Source: Ardenticatenaceae bacterium (GTDB lineage Bacteria; Chloroflexota; Anaerolineae; Promineifilales; Promineifilaceae). From it: 64,000 nt of DNA. Under the pieces are notes generated by a model. The model had not been told where the DNA came from, ran no database searches, and worked only from the letters and a program-made list of their open reading frames with translations. This document shows, in pieces, positions 1 to 9,089 of the stretch. The stretch covers positions 372,001 to 436,000 of the forward strand of contig JACKBX010000003.1 of NCBI GenBank assembly GCA_020634375.1. Reading direction: 5' to 3'. The position numbers were made by a program, and so were the translations under genes. How positions within the stretch are numbered: the first letter of the stretch is position 1; each line of letters begins with the position of its first letter.

Positions 1-1477
1 GCCGAATTTGCACGTTGAGCGAGGCCTGTTCTCCAGGGTTGAGGTGCACTGGCCCCTGCGGGAGTGTCACCCATTCTGCCGGCAGCCTTTCCACGGTGAG
101 GGCATATTCTTCGGCAACGGCCGTTTGATTAGTAATCGTAACCTGCACAGTGCGCTCTCTACCCGGCGCCGTTTCTATCTCTGTGGGGTTGACAAACACG
201 TCAAAGGGACGCAAAGTCTCGGCGTACCCTTTGCCAGGCTGCAACTGCAAATAGTAAGGGCCTATGCGCAACACCTGGTGGCTAAGGAGTTCCGTAGGAA
301 TATTGGGCAACAGCGCCGTACCATCCAAATACGTGCCATTACGGCTGCCCAAATCGCGCACCTGCCAGCCAGTAGCAGTGCGCTCTAGCTGTGCGTGGCG
401 GCGAGTGATGCTGGCAGCAGACAGCACAATGTCATTGTCTTCACTGCGGCCAATGGTAATGATGCGCCGATTGAGTTGGCGCGGCATATCTTGGGTAATG
501 CTCAGGTGATCTTCGTGGCTGGTCCACTGGCTGATGTGCCGCGCCAGTTCCGACGCAGATTCAACCTGGGTGTCTACGCTGCGTACTTCGTCCTGCTGCA
601 CAACGGCAAAAGTTGCGGGGAGGGCAGCGGCAGCTTCTCGTAATGCCTGGGCCAGCTCTGCGGCCGTTTGGTAGCGGTCGCTGGCGCGTTTGGCAATGGC
701 CTTTAGGATGACGGTTTCGACTCGAGGGGGCAGGTCGGCGCGTAATTGGGTTGGCGGGATAGGGTCGCGTTGGGTGTGGGCACGAATGGCGTCATCTAAT
801 GTTTCTACCGGGAAGGGCTGTTGGCCGGTGACGAGTTCGTAGAGTAAGATGCCGAGGGCGTAGATGTCGGAACGGCCGTCTGCTTCGCGGCGCAAGCATC
901 TTTCTGGCGATAAATAAGGCAATGCAGGTTGAAACGCCTCTTTCTCTGCGTCCAGCAGCGAAGATAGGGCAAAATCACTGAGCATTGCGCGGCGAGGCAA
1001 ATCATACGATTCCGACTCTGAAGCAGGCGTCTTAAATAAAATGACATTGGGGCGAATATCCTGGTGCAGCACCCCCTTCATGTGTGCGTAATTCAGTGCT
1101 TCGGCAATTTGCGCCACAATGAGCAGCGCTTCGCCCACACGCAAGTTGTCCCCCTTCCAGTGAAGCTGTTGCAAATAGGCGCTCAGGCTGCGCCCGGTGA
1201 CATATTCCATTGTCAAATACAAAATGTCTTGCTCGGTGTCAATGCCTGCTTCTTGAATTTTGACGATGGCGGGATGTTCCAGCCGTGGCAAAGCCCGCAC
1301 TTCGGAAAGGAAACGTTGACGAAATTCAGGCTGTTGAGTCAGATCCAGCGAAACAACTTTCAATGCCACAGGGGACTGATCTTCTAAATCAACAGCTTGA
1401 TAGACCGTTCCTATGCGGCCTCGGCCAAGTAGTGCCTTGATTTGGTAATGCGCGATTTGTTGCCCGAACAAGTTCAT
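1..1477 (-). CDS. Ser/Thr protein kinase with FHA and Ig-like domains (3' partial)
   Basis: Cytoplasmic Hanks-type kinase, predicted to phosphorylate Ser/Thr on partner proteins. Residues 17-275 form the kinase domain: Gly-rich loop LGRGRIGTVY, Lys40 in VALK, Glu59, catalytic Asp140 in HQDIRPN, Asn144, and Asp168 in DFA. Two motifs differ from consensus (HRD is HQD, DFG is DFA) but the catalytic Asp, Lys and Asn remain, so activity is plausible. An FHA domain follows at about 338-405 (GRSEDND, SITRRHA, GSRNGT), then a beta-rich, NPxE-containing Ig-like stretch that runs off the window edge with no stop. It starts 22 bases after the stop of the FHA-tail protein gene and is the last visible gene of the injection-system operon, which suggests it regulates the machine, as PpkA does in type VI secretion. 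That role is inference. Confidence 0.85.
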   Translation of the reverse strand, partial: MNLFGQQIAHYQIKALLGRGRIGTVYQAVDLEDQSPVALKVVSLDLTQQPEFRQRFLSEVRALPRLEHPAIVKIQEAGIDTEQDILYLTMEYVTGRSLSAYLQQLHWKGDNLRVGEALLIVAQIAEALNYAHMKGVLHQDIRPNVILFKTPASESESYDLPRRAMLSDFALSSLLDAEKEAFQPALPYLSPERCLRREADGRSDIYALGILLYELVTGQQPFPVETLDDAIRAHTQRDPIPPTQLRADLPPRVETVILKAIAKRASDRYQTAAELAQALREAAAALPATFAVVQQDEVRSVDTQVESASELARHISQWTSHEDHLSITQDMPRQLNRRIITIGRSEDNDIVLSAASITRRHAQLERTATGWQVRDLGSRNGTYLDGTALLPNIPTELLSHQVLRIGPYYLQLQPGKGYAETLRPFDVFVNPTEIETAPGRERTVQVTITNQTAVAEEYALTVERLPAEWVTLPQGPVHLNPGEQASLNVQIR

Positions 1478-1498
1478 AATGTTTTTGTGTACAACTGC

Positions 1499-2581
1499 CT
1501 ATGCCTGGAAAATCAGGGTGTAATTTGTATGTGCCGGTTTATTGGCATTGATAATGCGTTCTATTGCAGTGCGATTGACCTGCTGTTCGCGCAAAGGGAA
1601 GCGCACTGTGAACATAAATGCTTCCAGACTGCGCCCCTGATCATTGATGTCTGGCGTAACGCCTGTGTAAATTTCTAAGATACGGCGCAGTGCCCAAACG
1701 GTGCCGCGTCGCGGGTAAATCTCGCTGGCTTCTAGCAGTAATTGCCGTTGGCTAGATTCGCTCCAGCTTTCATCAAAGGTCATTTCGTACCAGTTTGCTA
1801 ACCAGGGTAAAAAGGTGTTTGGAGAGGTTTTGGGATCCAAATACAAATCGAAGTTATCTATGTTCCACTCAATAGGGGTGAGAATGGATTCGAGTAAGGC
1901 TAGAAAGCGGGTAATGAAACTGCCGGGGCCAGCATGGTAGATTTCTGGCAGGTATTCCAGGTAGCGGCTGTAGGTGGCAGAAAGGCCGGGTGGTGGCTGG
2001 AATTGTCCGTTTGACTCAGGCAATTGGGCCGTTAAACTGGGTGGTTGGGGCGGTAAAGGTGGAATTGGCGCGTAGGTCCGTGTGGTTTCTTCTTCGGGGG
2101 GTGAGGGTTGGGTAACGGCCGTTTCCTCAACTAATTCCCCTTCAATAGTAACTGGCTCCTCTTCTGCAAGATATGCTTCTGGTTCCTGCACTGGAGCAGG
2201 CTCAGGCACAGAAACGGGTTCAGGCTCAATCTCTACCGGCGGTTCATAGACAGGTGTTTGTTGCACTAACTCAAGCTGCTGGTACACCATGCGGAACGCA
2301 CCAATTTCAATGACATCCCCCGTCTGTAGCGTGACCGGCGACTGCGCCTCTATGGACTTCCGGTTAACCATCGTGCCATGCGTACTCCCCAAGTCAACCA
2401 CCTGGCACGCTTCCGGGCTAGATTCCAACCGTGCATGGCGGCGCGACACCAGAGGATGCACAAACACCAGGTCGTTTTCCGTAGAACGTCCAATTGTTGT
2501 CGTCCCTTCAGGGGCCGTAAACGTCAACGACATCTGCGGCCCCGTTATCTTGAATTCGTGTGCAAACTGGGCCATTCCCAT
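1499..2581 (-). CDS. FHA domain fused to phage tail protein I (CIS baseplate)
   Basis: Two-part protein. Residues about 18-95 are an FHA phosphopeptide-binding domain (TIGRSTENDL, SRRHARLE, GSTHGT, GDVIEIG). Residues about 105-190 are an acidic Pro/Glu/Val-rich linker. Residues about 205-330 match the P2 gpI/tail protein I family (LEYLPEIYH, FLPWLANWY, RRGTVWALRRILEIYTG), which links baseplate wedge to fibres or cap. FHA fusion to a baseplate protein is unusual and pairs with the kinase-FHA gene just downstream: the kinase may phosphorylate a Thr that this FHA domain reads. Two ATGs lie near the start; the second (third residue) has better spacing from the GGAG-like ribosome site. Domain assignment is by sequence motifs; the signalling link is inferred. 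Confidence 0.85.
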   Translation of the reverse strand: MGMAQFAHEFKITGPQMSLTFTAPEGTTTIGRSTENDLVFVHPLVSRRHARLESSPEACQVVDLGSTHGTMVNRKSIEAQSPVTLQTGDVIEIGAFRMVYQQLELVQQTPVYEPPVEIEPEPVSVPEPAPVQEPEAYLAEEEPVTIEGELVEETAVTQPSPPEEETTRTYAPIPPLPPQPPSLTAQLPESNGQFQPPPGLSATYSRYLEYLPEIYHAGPGSFITRFLALLESILTPIEWNIDNFDLYLDPKTSPNTFLPWLANWYEMTFDESWSESSQRQLLLEASEIYPRRGTVWALRRILEIYTGVTPDINDQGRSLEAFMFTVRFPLREQQVNRTAIERIINANKPAHTNYTLIFQA

Positions 2582-2638
2582 TTCTCCGTAAAAGAAGCTC
2601 GTCAGATTGTCAGCGTATCAGGCTGATTAGCTGATTAG

Positions 2639-4654
2639 CTATGAAAACACTACCTCATGTATCCCAGAAACGATGACGCCGTGCCCAACTACTTCAATGG
2701 TATCTACCGTATCTCCGCGGGGGCCTTCCCCGGCTGAGGTCATAAATAACTCCACCTGGCGAATATACTGCACGCCGGGTACGCCTTGTAAGCATTGGTA
2801 TACGTCTGAAACCACCAAATCACGACCAAAGGGCCACCCTTGCCGGTCTGCCCCACCCATCAGCGGGTTGAGGAAACGGTATAGGCGGGTTAACACTTCG
2901 CTTTCTACTCGTGCATGATTCGCCCCTTCTTGGGCATGAATAGACACGCGTACAGCTACCCAGTGATATGCTGGTGCACGCACATCCAAACGCATGGTGA
3001 GCAAACGCCGGTCATTTAGATAGGCCATCAGGCGATCATATACCTCGTCCTGTTCTAGATCGAGCTGTTCGGCTTTGGGGCGCAGACGGTCTGCCGGGTC
3101 GTTAATGTGGGGAATGATCAGGACATATACTTGCCCAGGAATGACGCGGCTTTCGCGGGCAGGACGGGGCTGTAAGCATTTGACGCGATACTGGCCCCAA
3201 CCAGTGTCGCGCAAGACTTCACGGGTTAGGAATTCAAAGTCGGCCTCGGTGACAGCACGGTCACGGGAGCGCAGCATGGCGGGGGTACGCATTTTGGCTG
3301 CCTCTAACGTTTCGGCATCCAGCCCGCCCTGTGCAGGTTTGCGATTGTTGACCCTGGCAATATAGGGGATGGATGTTTTCAGGGTGTTGAGAATGCCAGC
3401 CTGTACGTTACCATCAAGTCCACCGCCAAACCGGTAACGACGGAAGATAAGACGGGCATTTCTGGGTGGGATACGGCCGTAACGCTGCATCGTTCCATCA
3501 GGTTGACGAATAGCCGGGCCAAGCCGCAGTTCACCAGTCACACTATCCAACGTAAAATGGTTATCATCAGGGCCAGATAGCGAAAAGTCAGGAACTTCCA
3601 CCCACTGTTCCGGTTTCTCACCATCATACACCAACAGCGTTTCACCCGGACGCCGTTGCAAAACCGGCGTTACCTGCACTTGAAAACGCTGTCCCGGCGA
3701 TCCATCGCTCACACCCAGCATCTCCTTGTTAACCCGCTGCGCGTGCGTAGCCATCGTTGTCCCACCCCACGTAGACAAACCGATCTGCTGCAACCTGGGC
3801 GTTGTACGATACGGCCGCATACCCGTCTCGTATTCGCCACGCTGCAAAACCCGTACTCGTACCCAAAACAGGCTTTCTTTACCCACACTATGCTTGCCCA
3901 TTTCTGGCAGGTGAACCCGAATACGCCCTGAGACATTCATGCCTTTAGTATTGTCCTCGCCAGGGTCTACATCACAACGTGCCCACGGCTCATCCAAAGA
4001 ACCTGTGGAGGCTTCCCATACATACGGTGGCAAATTTGGATCAATACCCGCGCCACCCGTTGGGTCGCAGGTTAAGTCAAATCCTAAAAAATAGTAGCTC
4101 ACATCCTCCTCAAACCCGAAATACAGAGCATCATCGTCTTGCGGCCGCGCCGTGAAAGCAGGAACGGTATCTAACCCTCGACGCAGCCTGTCTGGATCGT
4201 GCAAAGCAATCGTCCGTTCTTCCTCTTCTGTGACAATCGAAGACACCATAGATACGAGTTTCGGGGGGGCGATGGTGAATTTTTCATCAGTAGTAAAAAT
4301 GATGGAAGGCTCGGTTTCTGTTTGTGTGCTGGCTACCTCTGTGCCCGCCGGAATGGAAATGGGCGCTTCCAATGGAGCAGAAAGCCAAAATGTGACTGGG
4401 ACTCGCGCCGGGACAGGTTCTTTCAGACGAATGCCGAGCAAATCCATAAATTTAACATAATGCAAATCGGGAACCTGATTGAGGCGATAGAGGATGATGT
4501 CAGTCATCCAGGCGAATAATTCGATCATGGTGACGCCAGGATCGCTGACGTTGTGATCGGTCCATTCCTCAATGTAGTAAGGAATACGTTTTTTGGCCTC
4601 GTCCACAATGTCTTGGAAATGGCGGTCATCCAATTTGGGTGCTGCTAATGGCAT
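2639..4654 (-). CDS. Baseplate assembly protein J-like (CIS wedge)
   Basis: Large baseplate wedge component of a contractile injection system, 671 aa, in the gpJ/gp6 family (Afp11/Pvc11-like). The N-terminus carries the family hallmark: helical PYYIEEWTDHN followed by SDPGVTMIELFAWMTD, with acidic residues and a long beta-rich insertion (about 85-430). The C-terminal half keeps the gpJ signature around TPAMLRSRDRAVTEADFE and the end region GVPGVQYIRQVELF. It sits between gp25 and tail protein I, the usual order of eCIS baseplate genes. The 57-base spacer to the next gene holds a duplicated GCTGATTA word; the spacer upstream holds a GATGAAGGATGA-type micro-repeat. Confidence 0.9.
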   Translation of the reverse strand: MPLAAPKLDDRHFQDIVDEAKKRIPYYIEEWTDHNVSDPGVTMIELFAWMTDIILYRLNQVPDLHYVKFMDLLGIRLKEPVPARVPVTFWLSAPLEAPISIPAGTEVASTQTETEPSIIFTTDEKFTIAPPKLVSMVSSIVTEEEERTIALHDPDRLRRGLDTVPAFTARPQDDDALYFGFEEDVSYYFLGFDLTCDPTGGAGIDPNLPPYVWEASTGSLDEPWARCDVDPGEDNTKGMNVSGRIRVHLPEMGKHSVGKESLFWVRVRVLQRGEYETGMRPYRTTPRLQQIGLSTWGGTTMATHAQRVNKEMLGVSDGSPGQRFQVQVTPVLQRRPGETLLVYDGEKPEQWVEVPDFSLSGPDDNHFTLDSVTGELRLGPAIRQPDGTMQRYGRIPPRNARLIFRRYRFGGGLDGNVQAGILNTLKTSIPYIARVNNRKPAQGGLDAETLEAAKMRTPAMLRSRDRAVTEADFEFLTREVLRDTGWGQYRVKCLQPRPARESRVIPGQVYVLIIPHINDPADRLRPKAEQLDLEQDEVYDRLMAYLNDRRLLTMRLDVRAPAYHWVAVRVSIHAQEGANHARVESEVLTRLYRFLNPLMGGADRQGWPFGRDLVVSDVYQCLQGVPGVQYIRQVELFMTSAGEGPRGDTVDTIEVVGHGVIVSGIHEVVFS

Positions 4655-4739
4655 GGTGCCTCCCTTAAATAAGGATGAATAATGAGGGATGAAGGATGAA
4701 TTGCGTTCCGTTCACTGTCCACTGATTACTGTTAACTGA

Positions 4740-5138
4740 TTAACCCTCTTCTGGGATGAGATAGAAGGGATAAACAAGGCTGCGATTATCGCTAGTTGCC
4801 TTAACTCGATATTTAACGCTGATTAACAGCCGATTTCGTTGATTAGGGTCAGGGTAAGCATCTACTTGGGTTACGGTGATGCGTGGCTCCCACATGCCGA
4901 GGGCGTCTTCTACATAGCGCATGGCCTGCGCGGCCGTTGCGGCATTGTTGGGTGCAAAAACCAGTTCGTGAATGCGGCAGCCAAATGTTGGACGCATGAC
5001 ACGCTGCCCTGGTACTGTCATCAGGATGATGCGAATGGCCTGGTCAATCTCGTTGCGTTCGCTGGTAAGCGCCAACCCGCCTTGAGAATCAACTTTTGGC
5101 GGGAATGACCATCCCCGCCCTACAATGTCTACATTCAT
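4740..5138 (-). CDS. GPW/gp25 family baseplate protein
   Basis: 132-aa gp25-like protein, the part of the baseplate that nucleates sheath assembly. Visible family features are the N-terminal GRGWSFPP, the SERNEIDQAIRIILMT helix, the GQRVMRPTFGCRIHELVFAPN segment with the expected R-P-x-F-G-x-x-I, and the C-terminal VDAYPDPNQRNRLLISVKYRV strand. Length is normal for the family. It lies between the PAAR and gpJ genes on the same strand, matching the standard eCIS order. Function is by family; nothing odd is seen. Confidence 0.92.
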   Translation of the reverse strand: MNVDIVGRGWSFPPKVDSQGGLALTSERNEIDQAIRIILMTVPGQRVMRPTFGCRIHELVFAPNNAATAAQAMRYVEDALGMWEPRITVTQVDAYPDPNQRNRLLISVKYRVKATSDNRSLVYPFYLIPEEG

Positions 5139-5204
5139 GCTTTTTTGCTCCTGCTTTAGACCTGATTGGTTTCAAAGAAACTCGTCAAATCTGGATTGCC
5201 ATCG

Positions 5205-5498
5205 TCACCCGCCAATGAGAACAGTTGGAGAACCGGCGACGATGACACCGCCGTGGGCTGTGTTGTCGCCCATGCGGGCGGCAGGTTTGCCACCAATCAT
5301 CACGGTAGCTGATCCTTTGACAATGGTGTCGGGTGGGCCGGTGCATGTTGCCATGTCGCCTACGACGGCCGCTGGCATCTTGGCGATCATGACGGTGGGT
5401 ACACCGGGGCCAGTGATGGGGCCGCCTACATGAGGCACAACCCCATTAACCATAGGGCAGGTGTGCATGTCTGTTAATCTGGCGGCAGGTTGTCCCAT
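5205..5498 (-). CDS. PAAR-domain spike tip protein
   Basis: 97-aa PAAR protein that caps the VgrG-like spike to form the sharp tip of the injection tube. The PAAR fold is visible as Gly/Pro-rich repeats with metal-binding His and Cys: DMHTCP near residue 11, VVGDMATC in the middle and ARMGDNTAHGG toward the end. There is no C-terminal toxin extension, so this copy is structural only. It directly follows the VgrG-like gene by 38 bases. The length and motif spacing fit stand-alone eCIS PAAR proteins (Afp10-like). Confidence 0.93.
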   Translation of the reverse strand: MGQPAARLTDMHTCPMVNGVVPHVGGPITGPGVPTVMIAKMPAAVVGDMATCTGPPDTIVKGSATVMIGGKPAARMGDNTAHGGVIVAGSPTVLIGG

Positions 5499-5536
5499 TG
5501 TATACCTCCGTGGGGAAAGCGTGCGCTTTCCAATTC

Positions 5537-7330
5537 CTAGTTCAAGTTGATCAGCGATCCCTTGATATTCATGATAGCTGAAGTTTGGATATTGGTCAGG
5601 CCATTGGCTTTGATGTCGAGGTTGCCAGTGGCTTTGAGTTCTAAGTTGGCTCCAGCTTCGATTTTCATGTTGGTGGTGGATTTTACTTCTACGTCGCCAG
5701 CGGAGGTGATGATGATTTTACGGCCGTTATCATCCAACTTCACCTCATGCCCGCCAGAACTTGTGATCGTGATGGATTTGCCCTGGTCATCTATCGTTAC
5801 TGTGTGTCCGCCGGTCGTGATTACTTCCACTTTCTGGTTGGCATCGTCCAAAGTGGCACTATGGCCGCCAGCGGTGATGATTTCCACCTTATTGTCGGCA
5901 TTATCGTACATGGCCATGTAGTGCCCAGTGCGGGAATGCCAGGTGCGAACGAGCGGTTTTTCACCCTGCGCCGCGCCCGCGGCTTCCGGGGGGATGGCAA
6001 ATTGCCCATTCCACACTCCGCCCAACACAATTGGGTGATTAATTTCGCCATATTCAAAGGCAACCAACACTTCGTCCCCAACCTCAGGCATCACGTAGTA
6101 GCCTGCTTCGGGGCCAGCGCCAATGCCAATAACCCGCGCCCAAAAGCTTTCGGCGTCATCAGACATCCAGGGGTACTTGACTTTGACACGCCCCCAATCA
6201 CTGGGGTCGTCGGTGTTCGTGACAACGGCCGTCACCACTCCCGGCCAGCGCTGCACCGGATCAGCCTGCGCAAACTGCTCCGTCAACTGCCCGGTGCGCA
6301 AACCGCGCACACTAAAATCAACCTTATAGCCTTTTTGGTCATAACGATGATGTGCCTGTGTCACCAGGTATGTGCCGTCTAAGCGGGTGCCCAACCCTTC
6401 TAATGTCACCATCTTTCCCGCCGTCACATCAGGTTGCCTGTAAGCAGATCCCTCCGCCTCTACAAAGACACCGCTCAATTCATCTAACCGCGCCTTAGCC
6501 AAAATATCAGCCTCTGCCTGACTGACAACCGGTTGGTCTACGATAATGACCTTGCCCGTGCCAAAGGTTGAAGCCCATCTGGCACCATCTTTGGATTCGC
6601 CAATTTTCGGATATAGTGTTCCTTTTTGGGCTTGCCCAACGATAACCTCTTGCTTGCTCACATCCCAACCTTTTACAAGTACCTCATCCACCTGCTCTGC
6701 CAGGGTAACACGAGGAGAAAAGGCGATTAAATTCTCGCCCCACTTTAGCGTGGGGCCGCTGCCGCTGCTGGGCGGTTTACGGAAGTAGAGCTTGCCTTCT
6801 TGCACAAAACATTCGTAGCCAATGCGCCATGCCCGCTGCATGAGAAAGGCCAGGTCTGTTTGATTGTCCTGGTAAAGGTGGTCATACACGGTACTGGTTG
6901 CATCTACCTGCGCGGAAAGCCCAGCGCCGCCGGCCATCTGGCTGGCAAGATCGCTGTCTTTGATATTCAGGAAGGATTTGCTTTTTGTCTCACGAAAGAG
7001 GCGATGCGCCTTATCGTAGCCACGTATGACCAATTCGGCGACAGCGCCTGACGCAAATTCCGGTTCCAGGGCGGTGATTTCGCCTTTAATCATTTGAAAG
7101 GTAGAGCCATCAACAGCTTCACCTATGATTTCCACCTCTTTGGTCAGGTCAAAAGGACCACTGCCTAAAAAATCGAGTTCCGGATCGTACAAGTGAATGG
7201 TAAACATGTGTGGCAGGTGGGAATGCTGGTCTACTTCCACGCTAATGAGGTGATCCATCACATCCGCAGATACTTCTGAACCACTAACTTTGATGGTGAT
7301 TTGGCTTACAACAACATTGCTCTCAGGCAT
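5537..7330 (-). CDS. VgrG-like baseplate hub/spike protein
   Basis: 597-aa hub-spike protein (Afp8/Pvc8-like). Residues about 10-340 correspond to the phage late control D/gp27-like hub (KAHRLFRETKSKSF, QTDLAFLMQRAWRIGYEC), about 370-450 to the gp5 OB fold (PGVVTAVVTNTDDPSDWGRV, GEINHPIVLGGVWNG), and about 475-597 to a beta-helical needle with repeats of the GGHxxxxDDxxxKxxI type. It trimerises under the PAAR tip and is expelled with the inner tube. No effector domain is fused at the C-terminus. It lies between the LysM baseplate gene and the PAAR gene, the canonical eCIS order. Confidence 0.92.
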   Translation of the reverse strand: MPESNVVVSQITIKVSGSEVSADVMDHLISVEVDQHSHLPHMFTIHLYDPELDFLGSGPFDLTKEVEIIGEAVDGSTFQMIKGEITALEPEFASGAVAELVIRGYDKAHRLFRETKSKSFLNIKDSDLASQMAGGAGLSAQVDATSTVYDHLYQDNQTDLAFLMQRAWRIGYECFVQEGKLYFRKPPSSGSGPTLKWGENLIAFSPRVTLAEQVDEVLVKGWDVSKQEVIVGQAQKGTLYPKIGESKDGARWASTFGTGKVIIVDQPVVSQAEADILAKARLDELSGVFVEAEGSAYRQPDVTAGKMVTLEGLGTRLDGTYLVTQAHHRYDQKGYKVDFSVRGLRTGQLTEQFAQADPVQRWPGVVTAVVTNTDDPSDWGRVKVKYPWMSDDAESFWARVIGIGAGPEAGYYVMPEVGDEVLVAFEYGEINHPIVLGGVWNGQFAIPPEAAGAAQGEKPLVRTWHSRTGHYMAMYDNADNKVEIITAGGHSATLDDANQKVEVITTGGHTVTIDDQGKSITITSSGGHEVKLDDNGRKIIITSAGDVEVKSTTNMKIEAGANLELKATGNLDIKANGLTNIQTSAIMNIKGSLINLN

Positions 7331-7347
7331 AAGTACCTCTTCCTAAC

Positions 7348-7992
7348 TTATAGGGGCGGAATGGTGATAAGCTGTCCGGGGCGCAGATCACGCGGATTGC
7401 GGATTTTGTTGTATTCGGCGATGTGCCGCCATTTTGTGGCGTCGCCATACGCCTCAGTGGCAATGAGGTCTAAGCGGTCGCCGCTGACAACACGGTGCAA
7501 TTCTTGGATGGGGCCGCCGCCGGAGGTGGGATTTTGGTGCGGATAGCGGGTTGGGTCTTCGCTTTGTATGAAAGTCATGCTGACTTCGGCACGCACGGGT
7601 TTGCCATCTTTGTCGAAGAGGGTGTATTTGACGGTCATGTTGGTGATGACGGCCGTAAATTCAAACGATGACCACTTAAACTTGACCTCTGGCGGGGATG
7701 ATTTGGGATCATTGCTATCTACAGGGCGCATAAAGTCCCACAATTTATTGGTGATGCTTGTCAAATCATCACCGGTCTCGTAGGTATCAAAAATAAGTTG
7801 ACTGAGGGTGAGGGTGGAACGGCCAAAGCGCTTAAATTCTGGTTTGGGCGGTTTAACCAACTGTGCACCCTGATCATACTCGTTGGTTTTTGTCACCGTG
7901 TACCATTCCGGATTGAACATGCAATCTACGGAGATGTCGCCGGTGGTTGACTTGATATTGGCTGGCGTTAGGTTGCCACGTGTTTTTGCCAT
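7348..7992 (-). CDS. LysM-containing CIS baseplate/tube-initiator protein
   Basis: 214-aa Afp7/gp53-like protein. The N-terminal part (about 20-140) is a beta-rich tube-like domain: FNPEWYTVTKTNEYDQG, RFGRSTLTLSQLIFDTYETGDD (split here by its G-rich context), FKWSSFEFTAVITNM. The C-terminal about 50 residues are a LysM domain (HRVVSGDRLDLIATEAYGD, ending PGQLITIPPL). In eCIS this protein joins the inner tube to the spike; LysM in this position is usually structural rather than peptidoglycan-directed. It starts 26 bases after the Pro/Ala-rich repeat gene and ends 17 bases before the VgrG-like gene. Confidence 0.88.
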   Translation of the reverse strand: MAKTRGNLTPANIKSTTGDISVDCMFNPEWYTVTKTNEYDQGAQLVKPPKPEFKRFGRSTLTLSQLIFDTYETGDDLTSITNKLWDFMRPVDSNDPKSSPPEVKFKWSSFEFTAVITNMTVKYTLFDKDGKPVRAEVSMTFIQSEDPTRYPHQNPTSGGGPIQELHRVVSGDRLDLIATEAYGDATKWRHIAEYNKIRNPRDLRPGQLITIPPL

Positions 7993-8018
7993 GTCTGTGC
8001 TTTCCTACTTTCTCATCT

Positions 8019-9089
8019 TTATCGTTTGCCGCGTCCGCGCTCCCATTCCACAGAGAGGCGGCGTTTGAGCTGTTGGTACACTTGTTTTGCCAATTCGTCT
8101 ACATTGATTTCACTCTTCGCCGTCTTCTTCTCAAATGTATCCAATGTGTCCGTTGCCTCACTCGTTTCAGGATCGCCAGTGCCGGGGTCGAGGACGTCCT
8201 CTACACGCTGGATAACAGGCTGCTGGACGGGTGAAGTAACGGCCGTTTCTGGTCTTGTGGGCATCGGCGAAAGCCATGTCGTTTCTGTCGTAGAGGTTTG
8301 GGGATCAATCGTCTTGTTGTCGGCGAATGTACGCATGACGGGCTGAGATGCTGTGTCCATCTGGCTTGCTGGTGGTGTCTGCCCCAACAAACTCCACAAA
8401 TCAGCCGGAAGTGGGCCAACGGCCGTTTGTACAACAGTTGGCTGTGGAGCGGTTGCGGTGGGCGTGCTAGTGTCCAACGCCGCACGTTGAAGGCTAAATG
8501 CAGAACGTGATGTTACAGATGGACGTTGCGAGCCGGGTGTTGGTTGTGTGGCCCTGGCTGGCCTTTCAGCGGCGGCAATGGCGCGTTGAAGGCGGTTGGT
8601 GGCTGGTGGCTGGCTGCTAGCTGCGGGTGATGAGGTGCCGGTGAGGGGAACGACCGTTTCTGGCTCCGCAGGCTGAATGCTGGAGATTGACGGTTGAGTC
8701 GCGGCCGGGGATTGCTGCTCCGGGATTGTGCGTGCCGGGGGAGCCGGTCTTTCAGCAGCGGCGATGGCCCGCATCACGTCTGGTTGCTGGCTGCTGGCTG
8801 CTGGTTGTTGGTTGCTGGTTGTTGGTAATGGGGCGGCAGTGGGCGGAACGGCCGTCTCAGTTTGTGGTGATTCGGCAGGTTGTGCAGGAGTGGCAGCGGC
8901 CCGCTGTAGCGGGTTGGTTGCTGGTTGTTGGTAGCTGGTTACGGGTGATGGGGTGACAGTGGGGGGAACGGCCGTTTCTGGTTCCGCAGGCTGAATACTA
9001 GAGGTTGACGGTTGAGTTGCGACCGGGGGTTGCTGTTCCGAGATTGTGCGTGCAGCCGGTCTTTCAGCAGCGGCGATGGCTCGCATCAC
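8019..9089 (-). CDS. C-terminal fragment of frameshifted Pro/Ala-rich CIS repeat protein
   Basis: This frame begins at GTG inside a repeat and is best read as the C-terminal third of the gene that starts at 11397. Repeat units run straight across the gap once two single-base losses (G-runs at 9315-9318 and 9178-9182) are corrected. It contains further copies of the [VLM]-[QM]-R-A-[IA]-A-A-A-E motif joined by Pro/Gln/Thr linkers, a second copy of GPLPADxWxLLGQTPP, and a unique charged helical end (EINVDELAKQVYQQL, then ERGRGKR). That end resembles the 52-aa CIS protein. No enzyme domain, signal peptide or membrane segment is visible. Whether two proteins or one are made depends on whether the indels are real. 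Confidence 0.6.
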   Translation of the reverse strand: MMRAIAAAERPAARTISEQQPPVATQPSTSSIQPAEPETAVPPTVTPSPVTSYQQPATNPLQRAAATPAQPAESPQTETAVPPTAAPLPTTSNQQPAASSQQPDVMRAIAAAERPAPPARTIPEQQSPAATQPSISSIQPAEPETVVPLTGTSSPAASSQPPATNRLQRAIAAAERPARATQPTPGSQRPSVTSRSAFSLQRAALDTSTPTATAPQPTVVQTAVGPLPADLWSLLGQTPPASQMDTASQPVMRTFADNKTIDPQTSTTETTWLSPMPTRPETAVTSPVQQPVIQRVEDVLDPGTGDPETSEATDTLDTFEKKTAKSEINVDELAKQVYQQLKRRLSVEWERGRGKR

